DNA from: Streptomyces sp. NRRL WC-3626
GTDB lineage: Bacteria > Actinomycetota > Actinomycetes > Streptomycetales > Streptomycetaceae
Direction of reading: 5' to 3'
NCBI RefSeq assembly: GCF_000718785.1
Contig: NZ_JOCA01000001.1
Span: 567,415-631,414, forward strand
Length of the DNA stretch: 64,000 nucleotides
The notes below the pieces were generated by a model. That model did no database searches, had not been told where the DNA came from, and saw nothing but the letters and a program-made list of their open reading frames with translations. Each line of letters begins with the position of its first letter. Positions within the stretch are counted from its first letter, which is position 1. A program made the translations under genes and the position numbers. Of the stretch, positions 1 to 7,965 are shown piece after piece.

Positions 1-266
1 GCGCGGTACGGCCGGCGTTCGTCACCGGCCCGACACCCCGGCCCGGCGACGTCGTACGGGAACTGCGGGCGCGGGGCGTGCGCCGGGTGGCGGTCGCGCC
101 GTACGTACTGGCACCGGGCCTGCTGCCCGACCGTATCGCCGCGGAGGCGGCGGCGGCCCGGGCCGACATCCTCTCCACACCCCTCGGCGACACCCCGGAA
201 CTGGCCCGCCTCGTCACCGAACGATGGCTGGAAGCCCACGCTCCCCTGGGCGCGCCCGTGGGGTGA
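1..266 (+). CDS. Sirohydrochlorin chelatase (CbiX family), C-terminal part
   Basis: The gene begins before the window; the frame is open from base 3 and ends with TGA at 264-266. The visible part reads FVTGPTPRPGDVV, then VAVAPYVLAPGLLPDRI, which resembles the C-terminal half of CbiX/SirB-type sirohydrochlorin ferro/cobalto-chelatases. Such an enzyme inserts iron into sirohydrochlorin to make siroheme, the cofactor of the sulfite reductase encoded at 55790-57445. In many streptomycetes, as I recall, a chelatase of this type lies with the sulfate-assimilation genes, so its place here suggests that the biosynthetic genes from 733 onward interrupt that locus. Family assignment rests on a short fragment; the metal specificity cannot be told. 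Confidence 0.65.
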   Translation, partial: AVRPAFVTGPTPRPGDVVRELRARGVRRVAVAPYVLAPGLLPDRIAAEAAAARADILSTPLGDTPELARLVTERWLEAHAPLGAPVG

Positions 267-299
267 GCCACCGCCCGCCCCGTCCGGACGCTCGGGATG

Positions 300-692
300 G
301 CGCACTCCGGTGCCGCAACCGCCGGGCACGCCCGCAGCGCAGGCGCGCGCACGCGCGGCGCGCTCGGGGCGGAGGGCTCGGGGCGGGAGCCCCGGTGATG
401 TGCCCCGCCGGAATGCGCCGGGCGCGACCGCCTCGGGGCGGGGTCATTCCGCCCCGCAGCATCGGCGTGCGCACGCGCGGCGCGCTTGGGCCGGAGGGCC
501 CGGGGCCGGAGCCCCGGTGATGTGTCCCGCCCGAGTGCGCCGGGCCGGGCTCGCCACGGGGGCGGGGGAATTCCGCCCCGCAGCATCGGCGCGCGCACGC
601 GCGGCGCGCTCGGCCCGGAGGGCCCGGGGCCGGAGCCCCGGTGATGTGTCCCGCCCGAGTGCGCCGGGCCGGGCTCGCCACGAGGCGGGGGC
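300..692. repeat. Three tandem copies of a ~122-124 bp GC-rich repeat
   Basis: This fills most of the 466-base gene-free stretch between the chelatase gene and the flavin reductase gene. The word ACGCGCGGCGCGCT recurs at 351, 473 and 597, giving periods of 122 and 124 bases. Each unit also holds a block like GGAGCCCCGGTGATGTG and, before the next unit, CCGCCCCGCAGCATCGGCG. Copies 2 and 3 are nearly identical; copy 1 is more diverged. Open frames run through on both strands but are repeat translations (Arg/Ala/Pro rich), so I call no gene. Role unknown. Confidence 0.8.
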
Positions 693-732
693 CGTGCGTT
701 CGGCAGCGCCGGGGTGTGGCCGCCGGGTGGGG

Positions 733-1254
733 TCAGGTCAGGGCGTGGAAGGCTCGGCGGTACCAGAGGAGGGCGTCCGTCGGGGTGTTCTGGGCGGGGC
801 CGTTGCGAACGGCGGTGAGGGCGCCCACCAGGAGGGTGTGGTCGCCCACCGGGATCGTGCGGTGGGTCAGACAGCGGAAGGCGGCCGTGGCGTCGGGGAA
901 CCAGGGGAGGTCGGTGCCGGGCCAGGTGGTGACGCCGGTGCCGGCGAAGCGGTCGATGTTCTGCCGCGCGAACCGGTCGGCCAGGAGGCGGTGCCGGTCG
1001 GCGAGGATGTGGACGACGAACTCCCCCGACTCCACGAGGGCCTGGTGGCAGCTCGAGGTGTGGGCGACCGCGACCTGGAGGAGCGGCGGGTCCAGGGAGA
1101 CCGACGTCACCGAGCTGGCCGTGCAGCCCCGGCGTCCGCCCCGGCCGTCCGAGGTGGTCACCACGGTCACGGGCGAGGCCAGTTCCGCCATGGCGTCCCG
1201 GAACTGCTGGGCGCTCACCAGGGGCGCCTGCTGGGAAGTGGGTGTCGACGTCAT
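733..1254 (-). CDS. Flavin reductase (FMN reductase component)
   Basis: This 173-residue protein is a flavin reductase-like (DIM6/NTAB, HpaC-type) enzyme that uses NAD(P)H to supply reduced flavin to a partner monooxygenase. Family marks are the N-terminal ASPVTVVTT, then CTASSVTSVSLDPPLLQV, and FVVHILAD. The ATG at 1254 has AGGAGG about 7 bases upstream. A longer open frame continues upstream through the next gene but is an artefact of high GC. It follows the FAD oxidase gene (1320-2462) by 65 bases on the same strand, so they are probably co-transcribed. The obvious partner is the luciferase-like monooxygenase at 3380-4441; together they would be a two-component hydroxylase, which I infer forms the 3-hydroxyl of 3-hydroxypicolinate. 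Confidence 0.85.
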   Translation of the reverse strand: MTSTPTSQQAPLVSAQQFRDAMAELASPVTVVTTSDGRGGRRGCTASSVTSVSLDPPLLQVAVAHTSSCHQALVESGEFVVHILADRHRLLADRFARQNIDRFAGTGVTTWPGTDLPWFPDATAAFRCLTHRTIPVGDHTLLVGALTAVRNGPAQNTPTDALLWYRRAFHALT

Positions 1255-1319
1255 GGTCGCCCTCCTGGGGTCGCGGCAGCGGTGAGTGGCCGGGGCGTAC
1301 GGGTGGCGCGTGGCGCGGA

Positions 1320-2462
1320 TCAGCCGAAGCGGTTCGGGGACATGAAACCGATGGGCACCGTCGTCTCCTCGCCCCGCACGATCTCGGCGAGGGCCTCGCC
1401 GATCCCGGTGGCGTGTTTGAAGCCGTGCGCGTTGTCGCCGCCGGCCACCACGACGCGCGGGTCGTCCCCGGGCCGGCCGATGACGAACTGGCCGTCCGGT
1501 GTGCGGGTCAGCATGCAGACGGCGACCTTCGACGGCAGCGGTTCGAGGCCGGGCAGTTTCGCCGGCAGCAGGGCCGTCAGCGCGGACCAGTCGACCGGGC
1601 CGACCGAGCGGTCGTAGGCCTCGGGGTCCAGGGGCAGGGCGTCGGCCCGGTCCTCGATGCCGAGCTTGACGTCGTGGCCGCCCTCCGCGCCGTTGCCCCA
1701 CAGGATCGTGCCGTCGTCCAGTTCCCGCATGAAGACGGGGAACTGCTCCAGACCGAAGGTGTCGTCCCCCGGCTCCAGTGGCCGGAACCAGGTGATGGGC
1801 ATCCGCACGGTCCGCAGCGGAAGTCCGCCGACCAGTGAGGACAGCCAGGAGCCGACCGTGAACACCACCTGCCGCACCCGGAGTTCGCCCTGGGAGGTGC
1901 GCAGGACGACACCGTCGGGGATCAGGTCGTAGGTGGTGATGCGGGTGTCGGTGAGGACGCGGGCGCCGCACTTCTCGGCCCGGCTCACCGCCGCCCGGAT
2001 GGACAGTTCCGGCCGGATGATGCCGGCGGACGGCTCCCGGACGCCGATGTGGCCCTCCGGGACGCCGACATGGCGGGGGTAGTGGAAGCGCAGCGCCTGG
2101 CCGGTGAGGGTGCTCACCTCGATGCCGTGCTGGTAGGCGGCGGTCAGCGTGCCGCCGGCGACCCGGCCGTCCTTCGGGCCGATGAGCAGCCCTCCGACCG
2201 GGAAGAACAGCTGCTCGTCGGCGGAGTCCTCCAGGGTGCTCCACAGTTCCCGGGAGCGCCGGGCCAGCGGGACCAGGCCGGGGTGCTCCAGGCAGGTGAC
2301 GCGGAACATCCGCGAGCCTCCGTGCGAGGACCCCAGCGAGTGGCCCGGCTGGTGGCGTTCGATGCCGATGGCGTCCACGCCGCGCTCGGCGAGCTGCCAC
2401 AGCGCGCACGCCCCCCACGCTCCCAGACCGACCACCGCGACCTCCGCGTCCCACCGCGTCAT
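1320..2462 (-). CDS. FAD-dependent oxidase of the sarcosine oxidase / NikD family
   Basis: The 380-residue protein has the monomeric sarcosine oxidase (MSOX) family layout. It opens with a dinucleotide fold (VVGLGAWG, residues 10-17), has SSHGGSRMFR near residue 50 and VCMLTRTPDGQF at 315-326; Cys316 matches the cysteine that carries covalent FAD in MSOX. The family oxidises secondary and cyclic amines. NikD of nikkomycin biosynthesis, a member, oxidises piperideine-2-carboxylate to picolinate, and because an aminotransferase, a two-component monooxygenase and a benzoxazole set lie beside this gene I infer the same kind of role: aromatising the ring to 3-hydroxypicolinate. An N-methyl amino acid oxidase is the alternative. 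Its promoter lies in the divergent region 2463-2670, shared with the SARP gene and carrying two TGAGT-N7-ACTCA palindromes. Confidence 0.8.
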   Translation of the reverse strand: MTRWDAEVAVVGLGAWGACALWQLAERGVDAIGIERHQPGHSLGSSHGGSRMFRVTCLEHPGLVPLARRSRELWSTLEDSADEQLFFPVGGLLIGPKDGRVAGGTLTAAYQHGIEVSTLTGQALRFHYPRHVGVPEGHIGVREPSAGIIRPELSIRAAVSRAEKCGARVLTDTRITTYDLIPDGVVLRTSQGELRVRQVVFTVGSWLSSLVGGLPLRTVRMPITWFRPLEPGDDTFGLEQFPVFMRELDDGTILWGNGAEGGHDVKLGIEDRADALPLDPEAYDRSVGPVDWSALTALLPAKLPGLEPLPSKVAVCMLTRTPDGQFVIGRPGDDPRVVVAGGDNAHGFKHATGIGEALAEIVRGEETTVPIGFMSPNRFG

Positions 2463-2534
2463 GCGTCCTCAACTCCTCACCCGTGACTGTGACCGCGACG
2501 CCCCAAGACGACCACGGCGCGGCCGGCCTGATCG

Positions 2535-2608
2535 TGAGTAGCCGCCACTCACTCCGCCCCGCGGCCCACCCGCCGGGCCGGCGAGGCCAGTTGAGTACCC
2601 GGCACTCA
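2535..2608. promoter_or_regulatory. Paired palindromes TGAGT-N7-ACTCA in the FAD oxidase/SARP divergent promoter region
   Basis: Two perfect copies of TGAGT-N7-ACTCA lie at 2535-2551 (spacer agccgcc) and 2592-2608 (spacer acccggc), centres 57 bases apart. The same 17-base pattern occurs twice more at 12435-12530 between two other divergent cluster genes. This repetition in promoter regions points to an operator of one cluster regulator. The binding protein is unknown: SARPs usually bind direct repeats and the TetR in this cluster has its own, different palindrome. Confidence 0.7.
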
Positions 2609-2670
2609 GGCGGGCGGGCGGCGGTCCGCGGTGAGCTGGGCGGGAGCTGCGGTGTGCGACGGAGGTGCAG

Positions 2671-3369
2671 ATGCGGTTTCGAGTGCTGGGCGTTCCCGAG
2701 GTCCACGACGACGTCGGTGACCGGCGGGTGCCCCTGACCAGTCCCAAACAGCGGCAGCTCCTCGGGGCGCTGCTGGTCCGTCCCGGGGAGCCGGTCGCCA
2801 TGGAGCGGCTGATCGAGGAGCTGTGGAGCGGGGGCGCGCCCGGCAAGGCGGTGAACGCCCTGCAGGCCCATGTGTCGCGGTTGCGGCAGCTGTTGATCGA
2901 GGCGGAGCCGTCGCGGGCCAACACCCCGCGGCTGGTCGCCCGTGACACGGGCTATGTGCTGGAGGCGCGGCCCGAGGAGCTGGACAGTGCCCGGTTCCTG
3001 CTGGGCGCGGCGAAGGCGCGGGCACTTCTGGGCAGCGATCCGCGCACCGCCTGCGCGCTGTTCACGGAGGCCCTGGGCCTGTGGCGGGGGCCGGCGATGG
3101 CCGGCAGCACCAGCGGTCCGCTGTGCGCGGGGGCGGCGTCGGAGCTGGAGGAGGAGCGGCGGTCCGTCCAGAAACTGCTGTACGACGCCCAGTCCCGCCT
3201 CGGTCTGCGGCACCGGGTCTCCCCGGTCCCCGTACCGGCCGGGGACCGCGGGGAGCTGGTGCGGCTGCGGGCCCGGGTCGACGAACTCGTCGACGAGCAG
3301 CGGCTGCTGCGCTCCCAGGTCGAGGAGCTGTCGCTGCTCCTGGGTTCCCGGGCGCTCAGCCGCCGCTGA
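2671..3369 (+). CDS. Short SARP-family transcriptional activator
   Basis: This 232-residue protein is a Streptomyces antibiotic regulatory protein. Residues 1-97 form the OmpR-like winged helix (SPKQRQLLGALLVRPGE, then NALQAHVSRLRQLL and DTGYVL). Residues about 103-180 match only the first part of the usual bacterial transcriptional activation domain. Then, in place of the rest, residues 193-225 are a leucine-rich heptad stretch likely to be a coiled coil. The ATG at 2671 is chosen because GGAGG sits 5 bases before it; a GTG at 2665 overlaps that ribosome site. It is divergent from the FAD oxidase gene and ends 10 bases from the convergent monooxygenase gene. It is the likely pathway activator of the left cluster. 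Confidence 0.85.
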   Translation: MRFRVLGVPEVHDDVGDRRVPLTSPKQRQLLGALLVRPGEPVAMERLIEELWSGGAPGKAVNALQAHVSRLRQLLIEAEPSRANTPRLVARDTGYVLEARPEELDSARFLLGAAKARALLGSDPRTACALFTEALGLWRGPAMAGSTSGPLCAGAASELEEERRSVQKLLYDAQSRLGLRHRVSPVPVPAGDRGELVRLRARVDELVDEQRLLRSQVEELSLLLGSRALSRR

Positions 3370-3379
3370 CGGGCCGGGC

Positions 3380-4441
3380 TCAGCCGGTGAAGGCGGGGGC
3401 GACCTCCTGCGCGAACAGTTCCATCGCGCGGGCGGCCCGGCCGTAGGCGAGGCCGCCGGGGTTGAACTGCAGGCTGACGGTCAGGTCCGCGCCGAACTCC
3501 TCGCGGGTGCGCTCGAGTTGCGCGCGTACCTGGTCCGCGTCGCCGGCGAACACCTTGTTCGCCGCGAGGGAGGCCGCGAAGTCGTAGTTCCTGGCCTTCT
3601 CGAGGAATTTATCGTAGCCCGGGTAATCGGCCCGGTTTCCCTTGGCGAGCGGCTCCACCGCCTTCGCCATGTGGTCGATGTAGGAGCGCTCGTAGAATTC
3701 TCCGGTGCGGCGGGCCTCTTCGGCGTCGTCCGCGAGATAGCAGGTGTATTTGATCTGAATGCGGCGGGCGGCCGGGTCGTGGCCGGCCTCGTCCCAGGCG
3801 GCCCGGTATTTCTGCAGCATTCCCGAGAGCTGTTCGGCGCTGGTGACCGACGGCACCACCTGGAGGTGGTGGCCGGCCGTGCCGGCGGCCGCGCACGATT
3901 CCGCGCTCGTCGCGGAGGCGATGAACACCGGCGGGTGCGGGGCCTGGTAGGGCCGGGGCAGCAGGGTGACGGGACCGAAGCGGTGGAAGCGGCCCTCGAA
4001 GACGACGTCCTCCTCGCTCCACAGCCGTACGCACGCCTCGACGCCCTCGTCGAACCGGGCGCGGCTCTCGTCCATGGGGATGCCGAACGCCTCGAACTCC
4101 GTGGGCAGGAAGCCCCGTCCGAAGCCGACGTCGAGCCGCCCGTGCGAGAGGTGGTCGAGCATGGCCAGCTTGCCGGCCAGCTTGACGGGGTGGGTGAAGG
4201 CCGGGACGACCGCGCCCGTCGTGATGCGGATACGGCTGGTGCGGGCGGCCATCGCGGTCAGCAGGGTGACGGGGTCGGGGCTGTAGCCGCCGTACCCGGT
4301 GAAGTAGTGCTCCACGGTCTGGACGTGCTCGTAGCCCAGCGCCTCCGCGAGTTCGACGAGGCGGAGGGTCTCGTCGTAGTAGGCCGTGGCGCTCTTCTGC
4401 GCGGGATCGATCACCGGAAAGAAATTCACGCCGAATTCCAT
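3380..4441 (-). CDS. Luciferase-like (LLM class) flavin-dependent monooxygenase
   Basis: The 353-residue protein belongs to the bacterial luciferase-like family, which uses reduced FMN and oxygen. It starts MEFGVNFFPVIDPAQKS, keeps the TIM-barrel stretches RIRITTGAVVPAFTHPV, LDVGFGRGFLPTEF and HPPVFIASATS, and has normal length. The ATG at 4441 follows a GAGGGG site; the open frame 21 codons upstream lacks one. Reduced flavin would come from the reductase at 733-1254. I infer that the pair hydroxylates a lysine-derived piperideine intermediate on the way to 3-hydroxypicolinate, the two-component step I recall for such pathways; hydroxylation of an anthranilate unit is the alternative. It diverges from the aminotransferase gene across a 234-base region. 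Confidence 0.8.
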   Translation of the reverse strand: MEFGVNFFPVIDPAQKSATAYYDETLRLVELAEALGYEHVQTVEHYFTGYGGYSPDPVTLLTAMAARTSRIRITTGAVVPAFTHPVKLAGKLAMLDHLSHGRLDVGFGRGFLPTEFEAFGIPMDESRARFDEGVEACVRLWSEEDVVFEGRFHRFGPVTLLPRPYQAPHPPVFIASATSAESCAAAGTAGHHLQVVPSVTSAEQLSGMLQKYRAAWDEAGHDPAARRIQIKYTCYLADDAEEARRTGEFYERSYIDHMAKAVEPLAKGNRADYPGYDKFLEKARNYDFAASLAANKVFAGDADQVRAQLERTREEFGADLTVSLQFNPGGLAYGRAARAMELFAQEVAPAFTG

Positions 4442-4675
4442 GAACGCTTCGCCCCTCGTGTCGGCTGGATGTACGGCCCTCTCGTGCGGTCCGTCGTGAA
4501 TCATCGGCCCGGCCTTTGCGGCGGGGCAAGCTTTCCCGGAAAGATTGACGGGCTGTCAAACCCGTGTCAGGTGCGCCGACTTGCTCTCTGCGCCGCGCGC
4601 TCACAAACGTAAGGTCACTCGTGTCGCCTTGTTCGGCGACGGGAAAACCATCCCCGAATCTGCCGGAGGGTACTT
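4442..4675. promoter_or_regulatory. Divergent promoter region, monooxygenase / aminotransferase
   Basis: This 234-base region must hold promoters for both flanking genes. It contains an inverted repeat TTGAC-N5-GTCAA at 4546-4560 and a TGTCA direct repeat at 4556 and 4565, close to the roughly 10-11 base spacing of SARP half-sites. No TGAGT-N7-ACTCA palindrome is present, so control differs from the other cluster promoters. Which of these signals is used cannot be decided from sequence alone. Confidence 0.4.
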
Positions 4676-5962
4676 ATGCGCGGGGCCTACAAAGTTCCGT
4701 ACGCGAGTCGCGGAAGCATCCTCGGAGCGACGGAGGCGGCGGCTCTGGGACAGCTGCTCGAATCCGGTGAGTCCCTGTCCATGGGTTCCTGGCGGGAGCG
4801 GTTCGAGCGGCGTTTCAGTGAGTACGCCGGCACCCGGTACGCGCTGAGCGTCACCAGTGGGACCGTCGCCCTGGAACTCGCCGTCCACCTGCTCGACCTG
4901 GCGCCGGGGGACGAGGTCGTCGTCACCCCGCAGACCTTCCAGGCGACCGTGCAGCCCCTGCTCGACCGACAGGTCCGGGTGCGGTTCTGCGACATCGACC
5001 GGGAGTCCCTGAACATGGACCCCGCCTCGCTGAAGAGCCTCATCACGGACCGGACCCGGGCGATCCTGCTGGTCCACTACGGCGGCTGGCCCGCCGAGAT
5101 GGACGAGATCGTCACCATGGCCAGGGAGCGGGGCATCCTCGTCGTCGAGGACTGCGCGCACGCCCTGGGGGCCCGCTACGACGGCCGGCGTCCCGGATCG
5201 CTCGGTGACATCGGCTGCTTCAGCTTCCACGCGTCGAAGAACATCACCACGCTCGGCGAGGGCGGCATGCTCACCTTCGACCGGGACGACTGGGCGGAGC
5301 GGGTCGACCGGCTGCGCTCCAACGAGATCGACGGCGTGTTCGTCGCCGGCGACGCGTCGCCGCTGGACGCGCCGGAGCTGCTGCCCTGGATGAAGTACTC
5401 GTCGTCCGTGTACCGGGACGCCTGCCTGGGCGTGCGCCGCAGCGGCACCAACGCCACCCTGTCGGAGGCGGCCTGTGTGGTCGGGCTGCACCAGCTGGAC
5501 CGGCTGGAGGACCTCGTCGACCGGCGGCGCGCCATCGCGGCCCGGCTGAACGCGGTCGTGGACCGGCATCCGCACGCGCGGGCCGGCCGTCCCCGTCCGG
5601 GGGTGCATCACGCCCAGCATCTGTACACCTGCTTCGTGTCCGGCCCGCGCGGCACCCGTGAGGCGCTGGTACGCGGACTCGACGCACGGGGTGTCGAGGT
5701 GCAGCTGCGCTACTTCCCGCTGCATCTGCTGCCGGAGTGGCGCTCGCGCGGTCATCTGCCCGGCGAGTGCCCGGTGGCGGAGGAGCTGTGGTTCACCGAG
5801 CACGTCAACCTGCCCTGCCATCCGGGGCTGACCGACGAGCAGGTGGACCACCTGGCCGACGCGCTGGACGCGGCCCTGGACGACGCGCGCAACGTGATCG
5901 AGAACGCCGAGAGCCTCACGACCGTACCGAGCATCAAGGAGACCTCGCATGCCGCTCATTGA
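4676..5962 (+). CDS. DegT/DnrJ/EryC1/StrS-family aminotransferase, possible L-lysine 2-aminotransferase
   Basis: The 428-residue PLP enzyme has the fold-type I marks of the DegT family: SVTSGTVALELAVHLL, VVTPQTFQATVQP, VVEDCAHALGARY, and the Schiff-base lysine in FSFHASKNITTLGEGG. The ATG at 4676 has GGAGGG six bases upstream. Most relatives aminate sugars or make aminoshikimate-type compounds, but no sugar genes are present. Beside a NikD-like oxidase and a two-component monooxygenase it most simply fits an L-lysine 2-aminotransferase of the NikC type, giving piperideine-2-carboxylate for 3-hydroxypicolinate. That substrate is inferred from neighbours only. Its stop overlaps the tautomerase gene by 14 bases, so the two are translated together. 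Confidence 0.8.
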   Translation: MRGAYKVPYASRGSILGATEAAALGQLLESGESLSMGSWRERFERRFSEYAGTRYALSVTSGTVALELAVHLLDLAPGDEVVVTPQTFQATVQPLLDRQVRVRFCDIDRESLNMDPASLKSLITDRTRAILLVHYGGWPAEMDEIVTMARERGILVVEDCAHALGARYDGRRPGSLGDIGCFSFHASKNITTLGEGGMLTFDRDDWAERVDRLRSNEIDGVFVAGDASPLDAPELLPWMKYSSSVYRDACLGVRRSGTNATLSEAACVVGLHQLDRLEDLVDRRRAIAARLNAVVDRHPHARAGRPRPGVHHAQHLYTCFVSGPRGTREALVRGLDARGVEVQLRYFPLHLLPEWRSRGHLPGECPVAEELWFTEHVNLPCHPGLTDEQVDHLADALDAALDDARNVIENAESLTTVPSIKETSHAAH

Positions 5963-6155
5963 CGTCAAGCTGTACGAGGGCCGCCTGGACGGCGCCACCG
6001 AGACGGAACTGATCGCCCGGATCACGGACGCGGTCGCCGAGGTGTTCGGCGACCAGGCGCGCGCGGCGACCTGGATCGTCCTCCAGGAGGTGCCGGCCAC
6101 CCGCTGGGGCATCGCCGGCGTACCGGGGAAGCCGCCGCTCTCGGCGCGGGGGTGA
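5949..6155 (+). CDS. 4-oxalocrotonate tautomerase-like enzyme
   Basis: This 68-residue protein is of the 4-OT/MIF tautomerase superfamily. It begins MPLIDVKLYEGR, placing the catalytic Pro directly after the start Met and keeping an Arg at mature position 11; another Arg is at position 37, near the usual Arg39. Enzymes of this group shift protons between enol and keto (or enamine and imine) forms. The gene starts inside the end of the aminotransferase gene, so the tautomerase may act on that enzyme's product, for instance the imine/enamine forms of piperideine-2-carboxylate. That role is an inference and I know of no proof for it. Confidence 0.8.
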   Translation: MPLIDVKLYEGRLDGATETELIARITDAVAEVFGDQARAATWIVLQEVPATRWGIAGVPGKPPLSARG

Positions 6156-6179
6156 GCTCCGGGAGCGACGGCCACACCG

Positions 6180-6217
6180 ATCCCCCGGCGGTCCGCGTAA
6201 GTGGGCCGCCGGGGGAT
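6180..6217. terminator. Bidirectional hairpin terminator
   Basis: Perfect 12-base arms ATCCCCCGGCGG (6180-6191) and CCGCCGGGGGAT (6206-6217) with a 14-base loop lie between the convergent tautomerase gene and the ABC exporter gene. There is no long T run, which is usual in streptomycetes. Confidence 0.8.
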
Positions 6218-6219
6218 TC

Positions 6220-7965
6220 TCAGTTGGCCACGGGGGTCTTGCTCAGGCGCCAGCCGCGGCTGCGGCTGCGCTCGGCCCAGAAGTCGGCGTAACGGCCGTC
6301 CTGGGTGATCAGTTCCTCGTGCGTACCGCGCTGGACGATGTGGCCGCCGTCCAGCACCAGGATCTGGTCGGCGGCGCGCACCGTCTGCAGCCGGTGCGCG
6401 ATCACCAGCAGGGTCTTGTCGCGGGTGAGCTCCGACAGGGCCTGCTGGACGGCCCGTTCGTTCGCCGGGTCCAGGGACGACGTCGCCTCGTCCAGCAGCA
6501 CGATCGGCGCGTCCTTGAGCAGCGCCCGCGCGATGGAGATGCGCTGCCGTTCACCGCCGGACAGGCCCGCGCCGCCCGCCCCGACCTGTGCGGACCAGCC
6601 GCCGGGCAGCCGCTCGGCGATCTCGTCGACCCGCGCCTGCTCGGCGGCCCGGCGCACCTCGGCGTCGGTGGCGTCGGGGCGGCCCGCCCGGATGTTGTCC
6701 TCGATGGTGCCCTCGAAGAGGTACACGTCCTGGAACACCACGGAGATCCGGGACATCAGCTCCTCGGCCGGCAGCTCACGGACGTCCACACCGCCCACCC
6801 GCACCGCGCCGCCGTGCACGTCCCAGAAGCGGGCGATCAGCCGCGCGATCGTCGTCTTGCCGGAGCCGGACGGCCCGATCAGCGCGGTCATCGTGCGCTC
6901 GGGGATACGGAAGCCGACCCCGTCCAGCACCTTGCGGCCGTCGTCGTACGAGAACTCCACCGCGTCGAACTCGATGCCGGTGCCGGCCGGGCGGGCCGGG
7001 TGCTCCGGTTCGGGCAGCGGCTTCTCGTCCAGCAGCCGCTGCACCCGGCCGAGGGCCGCGCTCGTCGAGCGCAGCGCCGAGCCCAGGTTGGCGGCCTCCG
7101 CCATCGGCTCCACGAACCGGGCGGCCAGCACCAGCAGGGCCAGCAGTTCGGGTACGTCGAGCGAGCCGCCGAGGGCGAGATAGGTGCCGTACACCAGGAT
7201 CACCGTGAACGCGGCCTGCACGGTGAGGGTGAAGCCGACCTGGCCCGGGACGCCCGCCACCATGACCTGGCGTCCCGCGTCCCGCTGGGCGGACAGCGCC
7301 TCGTCGAGGCGGTCGCCGCCGGCGGCCCTGGAGCCGGGGAAGGCGCGCAGCACCGGCTGGACGTCGGCGTACTCGATGACCCGGTTGGCGCCCTCGGTCA
7401 TCGCCCCGGCGCGCAGCCGGTCGGCGGCTGCGGTGCGGTGGGTGCTCCAGCGCAGCACCAGGGCGATGAACGGGGCGGTGCAGGTCGCGGCGAGCGCGAG
7501 CCGCCAGTCGAAGAGGTACATCAGCACGACGACCGCGGCCGGGGTGAGCAGCCCGTTGATCAGCGGGCGGAACAGATAGCCGGGGACGCGCATGATGCCC
7601 ATCACGGACTGGGTGGTGAGGTTGCTCAGCTCTCCGGTCCTGGTCGGGCCGAACCAGCCGAGGGGCAGCATGGAGACGTGGTCGCCGATGCGGTGGTGCA
7701 GCACCCTGGAGAGGGCGGCGCCCGCCTTGAAGCCGGTCTTGGTGGCCAGGTAGTGGACCACCGACTGGGCCACGGCCGCGGCGGCCAGCGCCCATACCCA
7801 GGGCCAGGCCTGCTCCGGGTCGTCGCCGAGCAGTCGCTCGAGCACCGGCACGATCAGGACGAACGCCACGGCCTGGAGGATCGCCCCCACGACCTGGAGG
7901 GCGAGTACGTTGCGCAGCAGCCGGCGCTCGGCGGGGCCGACCACGGCCATCAGTTGACGGATCAT
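6220..7965 (-). CDS. ABC exporter half-transporter (permease-ATPase), second subunit
   Basis: The 581-residue protein joins a six-helix type I exporter membrane domain (residues about 1-310) to an ATPase domain with Walker A GPSGSGKTT, signature LSGGERQR and Walker B IVLLDEATSSLD. The membrane half has LGWFGPTRTGELSNL, a pattern I associate with siderophore-linked half-transporters such as IrtB and YbtQ. The ATG at 7965 shares one base with the stop of the upstream gene (TGATG), so the two halves are coupled and probably form a heterodimer. A longer upstream open frame is not needed. Likely cargo is the benzoxazole product or its metal chelate; direction of transport cannot be told. Confidence 0.85.
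   Translation of the reverse strand: MIRQLMAVVGPAERRLLRNVLALQVVGAILQAVAFVLIVPVLERLLGDDPEQAWPWVWALAAAAVAQSVVHYLATKTGFKAGAALSRVLHHRIGDHVSMLPLGWFGPTRTGELSNLTTQSVMGIMRVPGYLFRPLINGLLTPAAVVVLMYLFDWRLALAATCTAPFIALVLRWSTHRTAAADRLRAGAMTEGANRVIEYADVQPVLRAFPGSRAAGGDRLDEALSAQRDAGRQVMVAGVPGQVGFTLTVQAAFTVILVYGTYLALGGSLDVPELLALLVLAARFVEPMAEAANLGSALRSTSAALGRVQRLLDEKPLPEPEHPARPAGTGIEFDAVEFSYDDGRKVLDGVGFRIPERTMTALIGPSGSGKTTIARLIARFWDVHGGAVRVGGVDVRELPAEELMSRISVVFQDVYLFEGTIEDNIRAGRPDATDAEVRRAAEQARVDEIAERLPGGWSAQVGAGGAGLSGGERQRISIARALLKDAPIVLLDEATSSLDPANERAVQQALSELTRDKTLLVIAHRLQTVRAADQILVLDGGHIVQRGTHEELITQDGRYADFWAERSRSRGWRLSKTPVAN

Noticed and set aside
214..681. Open frames on both strands at the left repeats
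   Set aside because: They are translations of the tandem repeat with biased Arg/Ala/Pro content and no family resemblance.
733..3213. One 826-codon minus-strand gene
   Set aside because: Only its last 173 codons look like protein (flavin reductase with good ribosome site); the rest is a wrong-frame reading across the FAD oxidase and SARP genes.
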